A DNA stretch of 64,000 bases from Paenibacillus peoriae KCTC 3763 (GTDB lineage: Bacteria; Bacillota; Bacilli; Paenibacillales; Paenibacillaceae): positions 62,001 through 126,000 of the forward strand of contig NZ_AGFX01000047.1 of the NCBI RefSeq assembly GCF_000236805.1, written 5' to 3'. Of this stretch, positions 19,262-26,841 are shown one piece after another. Numbering within the stretch: the first letter of the stretch is position 1; every line of letters starts with the position of its first letter. The notes under the pieces were generated by a model. The model was not told the origin of the DNA, ran no database searches, and saw only the letters and a program-made list of their open reading frames with translations. The translations under genes were made by a program, and so were the position numbers.

Positions 19262-20524
19262 CTAAGCCACATGCTCCCGAATCACTTCAGCGATCATAGC
19301 AGCAGCCTGATCAATTTCTTCCTTCGTTACATACAGGTTAGGCAACAGGCGAATCACGTTCGGTCCTGCTGTAATGAACAGAATCCCCTTCTTCTGTCCT
19401 GCCAAAACAAGCTCTGCTACCGGCTCTGCACACTCAATGCCGACCATCAGCCCTTTCCCGCGGATATCCTTTACAAAAGGTATATCTCCAAGCTGCTTTT
19501 GCAGGCTATGGAACAAATATTCTCCCATCTCAGCTGCACGTTCTGGCAGTTTGTCATCTATAATCGTTTCAATGGTAGCCTGAACCGCTGCCATCGCAAG
19601 CGGCGTACCACCAAAGGTGGAACCGTGACTGCCCGCCGTGAACGCTTCACGCAAATATCCTTTGCCCAGCATCGCACCTACAGAAAAGCCACTGCCCAGC
19701 CCCTTCGCCAATGTAAAGATATCCGGCTCTATGCCATAATGCTCAAAGGAAAACAGCTTACCTGTCCGTCCCATGCCTGTTTGCACCTCATCAATGATCA
19801 GCAGCAAGCCATGCTCACGGCACAGCTTGGTAATCACGCCTACAAAAGCAGGGTCTACCGGATACATGCCGCCTTCAGCCTGCACCATTTCCAGCATAAT
19901 AGCCGCCGTATTTTCACTGATTGCTGCTTCAAGCGCAGCCTGATCATGAAGTGGAACGCTTTTAAACCCGGCAGGAAGCGGCAAAAATCCCTCTTTAACT
20001 TTATCCTGACCAGTCGCCGTCAGGGTTGCCAGTGTGCGTCCGTGAAAGGATTGCGTGAACGTAATGATTTCGTAACGGCTGGTCTGCTTCACCTTTTGAT
20101 GATACCGACGCGCCAGCTTAATCGCAGCTTCATTCGCTTCTGCCCCGCTGTTGCAGAAAAATACAGCATCCGCGCTGCTGTTGGCAGTCAGCAAAGCTGC
20201 CGCCCGTTCCTGCCCTGGAATATGAAACAGATTGGATACATGCCACAGTTCATCAATCTGTTTTTTCAAGCGCTCGGCTACAGCCTGAGGGGCATGCCCA
20301 AGATTGGTAACGGCAATGCCTGACATGAAATCCAGATAACGCTTGCCCTGATCATCCCACAGCCAGCTTCCTTGACCTTTGACCAGTGACAGCGGGTATC
20401 TTGCATAGGTTGGAAAAAGAGAGCTTTGCGGCTGCGCTTCTGTCGCTACCTTTTCCGTGCGTACTCCGATTGCATCCGTATTTGGCAATTCCTCGCTCAC
20501 CAGTGCATTAGACTCCTTACTCAT
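19262..20524 (-). CDS. argD: Acetylornithine aminotransferase
   Basis: A PLP class-III aminotransferase that makes N-acetylornithine from N-acetylglutamate semialdehyde. I start it at ATG 20524 with AAAGGAG about ten bases upstream, giving 420 residues. Motifs include the PLP phosphate-binding CNSGAEANEAAIKLAR, SFHGRT, and the DEVQTGMGRTG Asp with the Schiff-base Lys in TLAKGLGSGF. It is fourth in the operon, between argB and argF. Confidence 0.95.
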   Translation of the reverse strand: MSKESNALVSEELPNTDAIGVRTEKVATEAQPQSSLFPTYARYPLSLVKGQGSWLWDDQGKRYLDFMSGIAVTNLGHAPQAVAERLKKQIDELWHVSNLFHIPGQERAAALLTANSSADAVFFCNSGAEANEAAIKLARRYHQKVKQTSRYEIITFTQSFHGRTLATLTATGQDKVKEGFLPLPAGFKSVPLHDQAALEAAISENTAAIMLEMVQAEGGMYPVDPAFVGVITKLCREHGLLLIIDEVQTGMGRTGKLFSFEHYGIEPDIFTLAKGLGSGFSVGAMLGKGYLREAFTAGSHGSTFGGTPLAMAAVQATIETIIDDKLPERAAEMGEYLFHSLQKQLGDIPFVKDIRGKGLMVGIECAEPVAELVLAGQKKGILFITAGPNVIRLLPNLYVTKEEIDQAAAMIAEVIREHVA

Positions 20525-20583
20525 TATGTTCACGCTCCTTTTTTCGTTTGGTTATAAAGGTTTCGGTACATGTCATGTCGCAA

Positions 20584-21423
20584 TTACTGCATACGCACGA
20601 TGCGTGTTCCTATCGATTCCCCGCCCAACACACGGCTTAATACCTGCGGTTCACTGCCATTCACAATAACGACTTCCTTCACTTTTCCGTGGATGCAGGC
20701 AATAGCCGCCCTCACTTTCGGGATCATACCCCCGTAGATTTCACCCGTGCTGATCATATCTTCAATCTCCTGTACGGTGATCGATTCCAGTACCTTCTTT
20801 TCGCTGCCATTCTTTTTCAATATCCCCGGCACATCGGTAACGACGATCATCCGGCTGACCCCGAGGTGAGAAGCCACTGCGCCTGCCGCTGTATCCGCAT
20901 TAATGTTGTAACGCTGACCGGATCGATCAATGCCAATGGGTGCAATAACAGGCATATAGTTCATATCCAGCACACCTGTAATAATCGAAGCTTGAACAGA
21001 CGTTACCTCTCCGACCCAACCGACCTCTTCAGCATTCAGCACAGGCTTCGCTTCGATTAAATAGCCATCACTGCCTGACAAGCCCAATGCTCGGCCTCCG
21101 TGCATCCCAATTCTGCGCACAATCTGCTTGTTAATGCTGCCTGCCAGCACCATTTCTACGACATCCAGCACGGGCTCAGTCGTTTTACGCAATCCGTTAA
21201 TAAACTCCGTTTCGATTCCCAGCTTCGCCAAATTGTCAGAGATCGCGGGACCCCCGCCATGTACAATGACAGGCTGAAGACCTTCCGACTGCAAACGGGC
21301 CAGGTCGTCAAAAAAGGAATCAGGCAACGCAGCCAGCGTACTTCCTCCGCATTTCATCACAAAATTACGACGTGCCACTCCGACATGATTGGCATGATCC
21401 GCGTGCTCCATTGCTGATTGCAT
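20584..21423 (-). CDS. argB: Acetylglutamate kinase
   Basis: Phosphorylates N-acetylglutamate. It has 279 residues of the amino-acid kinase fold. The first glycine loop follows an N-terminal extension of about 20 residues (NFVMKCGGSTLAA), and the substrate loop IVHGGGPAIS and NINADTAAGAVASHL are visible. GGGAGAGATGAT precedes the ATG at 21423. The N-terminal extension is not obviously the arginine-sensing helix of feedback-inhibited enzymes; allostery cannot be read from sequence. It lies 120 bases after argJ. Confidence 0.95.
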   Translation of the reverse strand: MQSAMEHADHANHVGVARRNFVMKCGGSTLAALPDSFFDDLARLQSEGLQPVIVHGGGPAISDNLAKLGIETEFINGLRKTTEPVLDVVEMVLAGSINKQIVRRIGMHGGRALGLSGSDGYLIEAKPVLNAEEVGWVGEVTSVQASIITGVLDMNYMPVIAPIGIDRSGQRYNINADTAAGAVASHLGVSRMIVVTDVPGILKKNGSEKKVLESITVQEIEDMISTGEIYGGMIPKVRAAIACIHGKVKEVVIVNGSEPQVLSRVLGGESIGTRIVRMQ

Positions 21424-21543
21424 ATCATCTCTCCCTTTCTCCTCCGCACAGGTCCGTGCGATTTTAAAATGATGCCAGATTTACACCCGCTCATTGCTTC
21501 TTTCAACGAATGCCGTTGTTCAATCCGTACTTATTCCTTGCAT

Positions 21544-22770
21544 TTATGTCCGATATGCAGCGTTAATCCGCACATAATCATAAGTTAAGTCACAGCCCCA
21601 GGCTGTAGCAGTCCCGTTGCCGTGATGCAAATCAACGATAATTCGCACCGTATCTCCCCGCAAATAGGAAAGCGCCTCTGCTTCATCAAAAGCGACCGGG
21701 CTGGATTGGCTCAGCACGATAATATCACCCAGGCGGATGTCTACCGTATCCGGATTCACCGGCTCTCCGGCACGCCCGACGGCTGCAATAATTCGTCCCC
21801 AGTTGGCGTCTGCACCGAAAACGGCTGACTTCACCAGACTGGACCCGATCACCGTCTTGGCTATCGCCTGAGCAGACGCATCGCTTACCGCCCCGCTCAC
21901 CGACACCTCTACCAGCTTCGTAGCACCTTCTCCATCGCGAGCAATCGCCTTCGCCAGCTCTCGGCAGATATAGGTGAACGCCTCGGCAAAAGCCTCCCAA
22001 TCGGGATGGCCTGCATCCAACTCGCGGTTGCCCGCCAGCCCGCTTGCCATGGCAATCAGCATATCGTTTGTGCTTGTATCGCCATCTACTGTAATCATAT
22101 TAAAGCTCGTATCCGTCGCCTGCTTTAGGAGCTGGTGAAGCGCTGCCTGCCCGATGGCTGCATCACAGGTCATAAAAGCCAGCATTGTTGCCATATTGGG
22201 ATGAATCATGCCAGAGCCCTTCGCCGCCCCGGCGATGTGCACCGTCACGCCGTCCACTTCAACTGCCACGCACGCTTCCTTTTTAACCAAATCTGTCGTC
22301 AGAATGGCTTGGCTAAATTGCTCCGCTCCATCGCTGTCCCCGTTCACACGGTCAGGTAATGACGATATACCGCCAAGCACACGATCCATTTTCAAATGCT
22401 CGCCAATCACACCAGTCGAAGCAACGGCTACATGGCTCTCGGCAACTCCCAGCTCACGAGCCGCAGCCGCACGCATAGCGTAGGCATCCTGCTCCCCTTG
22501 CTGCCCCGTGCAGGCATTGGCGTTGCCGCTATTCACTATTACCGCCTGCAAACGGCCGCCTGCCAGGCTCTCGCGGGTCACCTTCAGCGGTGCAGCCTGA
22601 AACACATTGGTGGTGTACACCGCAGCAGCTGTTGCCTCCACCTCGCAACGGATTGCGCCGATATCGTTGCGATCCGTATTTTTCAGCCCGCAGTGCAACC
22701 CTCCGGCTGTAAAGCCGCGCGGGGTTACGATGTTGCCCCCGTTCACTACTGTAAACTCTACTTTGCCCAT
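21544..22770 (-). CDS. argJ: Bifunctional glutamate N-acetyltransferase / ornithine acetyltransferase
   Basis: Recycles the acetyl group from acetylornithine to glutamate, and may also use acetyl-CoA. ATG 22770 (MGKVEFTVVNGGNIVTPRGF) with CGAGGG upstream gives 408 residues. The self-cleavage site is present in GMIHPNMATMLAFM: ArgJ proteins split before the Thr of this motif into alpha and beta chains. The ORF extends upstream to 22830, but the extension lacks family features. With argJ present, no separate argE or argA is needed in the cluster. Confidence 0.96.
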   Translation of the reverse strand: MGKVEFTVVNGGNIVTPRGFTAGGLHCGLKNTDRNDIGAIRCEVEATAAAVYTTNVFQAAPLKVTRESLAGGRLQAVIVNSGNANACTGQQGEQDAYAMRAAAARELGVAESHVAVASTGVIGEHLKMDRVLGGISSLPDRVNGDSDGAEQFSQAILTTDLVKKEACVAVEVDGVTVHIAGAAKGSGMIHPNMATMLAFMTCDAAIGQAALHQLLKQATDTSFNMITVDGDTSTNDMLIAMASGLAGNRELDAGHPDWEAFAEAFTYICRELAKAIARDGEGATKLVEVSVSGAVSDASAQAIAKTVIGSSLVKSAVFGADANWGRIIAAVGRAGEPVNPDTVDIRLGDIIVLSQSSPVAFDEAEALSYLRGDTVRIIVDLHHGNGTATAWGCDLTYDYVRINAAYRT

Positions 22771-22875
22771 AATTATGTGCCCTCGTTCGCAACATATGGG
22801 ATGATTGACAGCCGGGCTTTCATCCCTCATTCTGCCTGCTGTCGTTCCCCGCAGTCTGTTGCGGTTACTTGCTAC

Positions 22876-23925
22876 TTACGGATATACCGGTATGAAGCCC
22901 AGCCCGAGGTTCTCCTCCCATCCCATCATCAAATTTAAATTCTGAATCGCCTGTCCGGCGGCACCCTTCACGACATTATCAATGACAGAAATAATCGTAA
23001 GGCGTCCGGTTCGGGCGTCGGCTGCAAAACCGATATCACAATAATTCGAGCCAAATACTTCCTTCGTCGCCGGCCATACACCTTCGCCACGTACACGGAC
23101 AAAAGGATGGTCTTTATAGTAGTCTCGGTATAGCCCGATAAGATCCTGATCCGTATGGTCACCTTTCAGCGTGACATAGATTGTACTCATAATTCCCCGG
23201 GTCATAGGCACCAGCTGTGTCGTAAACGTGATCGTAACATCCTCGCCCGCAATATCGCCCAGAACCTGTTCGATCTCAGGGATATGCTGGTGCTTGTTGA
23301 CTTTATAAGCCTTAAAGTTCTCATTCATTTCCGCATAATGCGAAACGAGACTTGTTCCTCGTCCAGAGCCGGATACCCCGGACTTGGCATCTACAATCAG
23401 CGTCCGATGGTCAATCCAGTCCGCCTTCAGGGCAGGGATAATCCCCAGCAGTGTTGCCGTTGGATAGCAGCCCGGATTAGAAATAAAAGAAACACCCGCA
23501 AGCTTTTCCGCATACACCTCGCTGAGTCCATATACCGCTTGCTTGAGATACTCGGGTGAAGCGGCAGGCTTTTTATACCATGCTTCATACGTTTCCCCGC
23601 TTCGGAGCCTGAAATCCCCGGATAGATCAATGACCTTCAGTCCGGCATCCAGAAGCTGCGGTACCAGTTGGGTGCTAACACCCGATGGCGTAGCTGTAAA
23701 AACCAGATCGGCCTTGGCAGCAATCTCGTGGACATCGACACCGTCCAAATCCTGCACTACAATGTCCGTCAGATGTGGAAACCCGTCACTGATCGGGACA
23801 CCCGCGCTGGATGAAGATATAACTGATACAATCTCTACCTGCGGATGATGAACCAAAAAACGAATGAGCTCCACCCCGCCATACCCGGTGGAACCGACAA
23901 TTGCCACTTTTAGCTTGCTGCTCAC
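22876..23925 (-). CDS. argC: N-acetyl-gamma-glutamyl-phosphate reductase
   Basis: NADPH-dependent reduction of acetylglutamyl phosphate to the semialdehyde. It has 349 residues starting at GTG 23925, with GGAGGAAGG upstream. The nucleotide-binding loop is VAIVGSTGYGGVELIRFL; the active-site Cys is in SNPGCYPTAT near residue 154. It is the first gene of argCJBDFGH, with the operon promoter 40-65 bases upstream of the start. Confidence 0.96.
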   Translation of the reverse strand: MSSKLKVAIVGSTGYGGVELIRFLVHHPQVEIVSVISSSSAGVPISDGFPHLTDIVVQDLDGVDVHEIAAKADLVFTATPSGVSTQLVPQLLDAGLKVIDLSGDFRLRSGETYEAWYKKPAASPEYLKQAVYGLSEVYAEKLAGVSFISNPGCYPTATLLGIIPALKADWIDHRTLIVDAKSGVSGSGRGTSLVSHYAEMNENFKAYKVNKHQHIPEIEQVLGDIAGEDVTITFTTQLVPMTRGIMSTIYVTLKGDHTDQDLIGLYRDYYKDHPFVRVRGEGVWPATKEVFGSNYCDIGFAADARTGRLTIISVIDNVVKGAAGQAIQNLNLMMGWEENLGLGFIPVYP

Positions 23926-23962
23926 AGACCTTCCTCCATTCCGTTCCTATGAAATATGTATT

Positions 23963-23991
23963 ATTATACGACTCTATTCATATAAATACAA
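23963..23991 (-). promoter_or_regulatory. argC operon promoter (sigma-A type) with a possible ARG half-site
   Basis: On the minus strand: TTGTAT (23986-23991), a 17-base spacer, and a perfect TATAAT (23963-23968). TATGAATAG within the spacer (TGAAT, complement of 23976-23980) resembles half of an ArgR/AhrC box. The second half is not a good match, so ArgR control is plausible but unproven. Confidence 0.7.
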
Positions 23992-24160
23992 CACACTCAT
24001 GTAATGTTTTACCGCAAATTTTAAATTACCGCTCCTGCCTATTCTTTTGACGGACAAGCTATGCAGACTATAAACAAAAACCATTTTGATTGGTCATTTG
24101 CTGCACTTTATGAAGGCATGAACGCTTCAGAAGCGATATCATGGGGGCTTTTAGCATAAC

Positions 24161-24192
24161 AAAAAACCCTCGTCTGATAAGACGGGGGTTTC
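24161..24192 (-). terminator. Terminator of the YitT-family gene
   Basis: AACCCCCGTCT (complement of 24180-24190) pairs with AGACGAGGGTT (complement of 24165-24175), followed by TTTTTT on the minus strand. It lies 20 bases past the stop. Confidence 0.87.
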
Positions 24193-24211
24193 CGGCAGGT
24201 CACTCCTGTTT

Positions 24212-25111
24212 TTAGTTTTCCTTCTTAAAACCTTCTCCCAACACTTCACGCGTGTTGCTAATGATCACAAAAGCTTCCGGATCTACCAAGCGGACGAGTG
24301 TTTTGAGACGAGTTACCTCGTTTTGCCCGACCACAACCATAAGTACAGGGCGTTCCTCATTCGTATACCCCCCACGTCCTGCCAGCACTGTCAATCCCCG
24401 ATCCAAGTCCTGCAAAATGGCCTGTGTGATCGTTTCCTTCTGGTTGGATATGATGTAGGCTACTTTGGAGTAGCTTAGCCCCATTTCCACCGCATCAATC
24501 ACCTTGCCTGTAACAAACAGCCCAATCAATGCATACAATGCCCGCTCCGGGGACAGGGTAAAGCCAGCCAATGTAATTACCGTGCCATCCATCAGCATGA
24601 CACAGAGAGAAAGGCTAAAGCCCGTATATTTATGAATAATTTGCGCCAAAATAGCCAGTCCGCCCGTCGAGCCTCTGCCCCGGAATACGGTGCCCAATCC
24701 CAAACCCACTCCGATCCCGCCATACAGCGAAGCGAGCAGCGGATTCGTTGTCGGAACCGCCCAATCCTTGGTCACATACACGAATAGCGGCAGCATAATA
24801 CTCCCCAGCAGAGAGCGCAACCCATACTTTTTTCCTAACAGCAGCACCCCTGCTATAAATAGGGGGATATTCATACCCCATTGGGTATAGGCCGGTTCCA
24901 GACCAAACAGCTCCTCGCCCACGATAGACAAACCCGATACCCCACCGGACGCAATTCGGTTTGGAAGCAGGAACATATTGAAGGTCAGTGCTGTAATGAA
25001 GGACCCGAGTATTATCAGCAAAATATCCGTTACATTACGTACGGGGCCGCCGGCGGCAATCCAAGGCTTGCGGCGTCTTCGGCGAGCAATAGGAGGATTC
25101 AATTGAGACAT
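24212..25111 (-). CDS. YitT-family (DUF161/DUF2179) membrane protein
   Basis: A 299-residue protein. The Arg-rich cytoplasmic start (ARRRRRKPW) is followed by about five TM helices (residues about 30-215) with glycine-rich loops (PNRIASGGVSGLS, FRGRGSTGGLAILA). A soluble C-terminal DUF2179 domain covers about 220-290 (RGLTVLAGRGGYTNEERPVLMVVV). The family is common in Firmicutes in several paralogues; transport has been suggested but no substrate is established. It is monocistronic, with terminators on both sides. Confidence 0.85.
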   Translation of the reverse strand: MSQLNPPIARRRRRKPWIAAGGPVRNVTDILLIILGSFITALTFNMFLLPNRIASGGVSGLSIVGEELFGLEPAYTQWGMNIPLFIAGVLLLGKKYGLRSLLGSIMLPLFVYVTKDWAVPTTNPLLASLYGGIGVGLGLGTVFRGRGSTGGLAILAQIIHKYTGFSLSLCVMLMDGTVITLAGFTLSPERALYALIGLFVTGKVIDAVEMGLSYSKVAYIISNQKETITQAILQDLDRGLTVLAGRGGYTNEERPVLMVVVGQNEVTRLKTLVRLVDPEAFVIISNTREVLGEGFKKEN

Positions 25112-25149
25112 AAGTTCATGTGCTCCTTTAATTCAAAATACCGTATACA

Positions 25150-25197
25150 CAAAAATTCCTACAGTCCGCAGGCACCCGGTCCGCGGTTCTGTAGGAA
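25150..25197 (-). terminator. Terminator of prfB
   Basis: TTCCTACAG (25156-25164) pairs with CTGTAGGAA (25189-25197), with an inner CCGC/GCGG pairing. On the minus strand it is followed by TTTTTGTG. It lies 15 bases past the prfB stop. Confidence 0.85.
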
Positions 25198-25211
25198 AGA
25201 CGTACAGGCTA

Positions 25212-26325
25212 TTATTCTGCGTCCAGCTTAATTTGACTGCGCAGGTAACCGTCGATGAACGGATCGAGATCACCATCCATAACAGCCCCTACGTTGCCTG
25301 TTTCCACACTGGTACGATGATCCTTGACCATGCTGTATGGATGGAACACGTAGGAGCGAATTTGACTCCCCCATGCAATATCAGACTGTTCTCCACGGAT
25401 TTCGTCCAAATGTTGCCGTTGTTCTTCAATCTTGCGTTCATAGAGCTTGGAACGAAGCATCGTCATCGCACGTTCACGGTTCTTGATCTGAGAACGTTCA
25501 TTTTGACAAGTCACGACAATACCGGTAGGCAAATGCGTAATCCGAACAGCTGAGTCGGTCGTATTAATATGCTGACCCCCCGCACCGCTGGCCCGGTACG
25601 TATCAATTTTAAGATCTTCCGTGCGAATCTCAATATCCACATCATCCGCAATTTCCGGTACCACATCACAGGATACGAACGATGTATGCCGACGACCGGA
25701 GGAATCAAATGGAGAGATGCGAACAAGCCGATGCACGCCTTTCTCCGCTTTAAGATAACCGTAGGCATTATAACCTTTGATCAACAGGGTTACACTCTTG
25801 ATCCCCGCTTCATCACCTGCCAGATAATCCAGGGTTTCCACCTTAAAGCCCCGTTTTTCTGCCCAGCGTGTATACATGCGTAGCAGCATTTGGCCCCAGT
25901 CCTGAGACTCGGTCCCGCCTGCTCCCGGATGCAGCTCCAGAATAGCATTAAGCTTGTCATAGGGCTGATTTAAAAGCAACTGCAGTTCAAACTCCTGCAA
26001 TTTGCTCAGCAGGGATCTAACACTGTTTTCAATTTCTCCAACCAGTGTTTCATCGCCTTCCTCATCAGCCAGCTCAGCCATCATGCCTGCGTCTTCATAT
26101 TCCTGACGAAGCTGTTCATAGCTGTCCACAGAAGACTTTACAGCATTCATTTCGGCAATTACATCTTGGGCCTTTTCGTTATCATCCCAAAAATCAGGCG
26201 CAGCCATCTTTTCCTCAAAGTTCGCGATCATTTCCTGTTTGAGATCTAAGTCAAAGAGACCCCCTAAGGTTTGTTAGTTTCTTGCCTATTTCTCGTAAAT
26301 CATGTTTTACACTTGGATCAATCAT
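25212..26325 (-). CDS. prfB: Peptide chain release factor 2, expressed by programmed +1 frameshift
   Basis: Recognises UGA/UAA stop codons. The full gene starts at ATG 26325 (AAGGAG upstream). It reads 24 codons in frame 0 to the sequence AGGGGGTCTCTTTGAC, where CTT is followed by TGA at 26253-26251. A +1 slip at CTT continues as Asp-Leu-Asp-Leu-Lys-Gln-Glu into the long frame, whose first internal ATG is at 26231. The internal Shine-Dalgarno AGGGGG, slippery CTT and UGA stop are the classic autoregulatory elements. The total is about 370 residues, normal for RF2. The peptidyl-hydrolysis GGQ ([12 protein letters not shown]) and the stop-recognition SPF ([13 protein letters not shown]) are present. 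An annotation beginning at 26231 would be N-terminally truncated. Confidence 0.96.
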
Positions 26326-26400
26326 GATGTTATTCTCCTTTAATATATGGTTAGGGGGAGTGAAAGCGCGTTGTGAGTTACAGCTGGTGGGAGACGAGGC

Positions 26401-26540
26401 GCTGCGCGAATGATTTGATCTTACGATCGCTGTTGCAGTGAGATGCCCTAATTAAAATAACACCTTATAAAGGTGGGCATCCCACTGCAAAGGCGAACGC
26501 TGGCGCTTCTCCAGATTCAAATCCTTCGCTCCGCTGCCGA
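26401..26540. repeat. Long imperfect palindromic repeat element
   Basis: Nested inverted repeats: GCAGTG-A-GATGCCC (26435-26448) against GGGCATC-C-CACTGC (26475-26488), around an inner CACCTT ATA AAGGTG (26461-26475). Outside these, GCGCGAATGATTTGATCT on the left resembles the complement of AGATTCAAATCCTTCGCTCC on the right. The shape suggests a MITE-like or structured intergenic repeat. I suspect it is multicopy in the genome but cannot show that from one window. Confidence 0.6.
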
Positions 26541-26611
26541 CCGCCGTAAAGTCAAACGACTTTTAAATAGCTGGCTCTGATATGCGAGCCGAGTCAAGAG
26601 CTGAATTAACT

Positions 26612-26641
26612 GACAAACAAGCAGGGACCTGCTTGTTTGTC
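26612..26641. terminator. Perfect 14-bp inverted repeat, possible secA terminator
   Basis: GACAAACAAGCAGG, GA, CCTGCTTGTTTGTC. The arms match exactly. The T-rich distal arm (TTGTTTGTC) could act as the U-tract of an intrinsic terminator in either direction. It lies about 200 bases beyond the secA stop. Confidence 0.5.
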
Positions 26642-26652
26642 ATAATTATTAG

Positions 26653-26741
26653 ATACAGGGATAACTTTCGCGGGTATAGAAATATTCAACTCGTTCTCCA
26701 ACGAAAAAGCATTGCCGAAAAATCCGAGTTGCTCCCTGTAT
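26653..26741. repeat. 89-base element with imperfect inverted ends
   Basis: ATACAGGGATAACT at one end and AGTTGCTCCCTGTAT at the other form imperfect terminal inverted repeats; no coding content is supported. It may be a second short mobile or structural repeat next to the palindrome. Confidence 0.4.
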
Positions 26742-26841
26742 GGCACAAAAATGGCCGACGGTCAGTGAATGAACTGCCGCCTGCCATTATATGCATTACA
26801 GGGGATGTTGTATCTCTAAAAATATCCCTTCATTCAATTCA

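Larger units (their letters stand above)
26326..26841. other. 516-base region between secA and prfB, packed with inverted repeats
   Basis: No gene is supported here. A weak 87-codon plus-strand reading frame from 26582 is built largely from the repeats. The region holds a long imperfect palindrome (about 26401-26540), a small hairpin AAAGTC AAAC GACTTT (26548-26563), a perfect 14-bp inverted repeat (26612-26641) and a further element with inverted ends (26653-26741). Confidence 0.6.
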
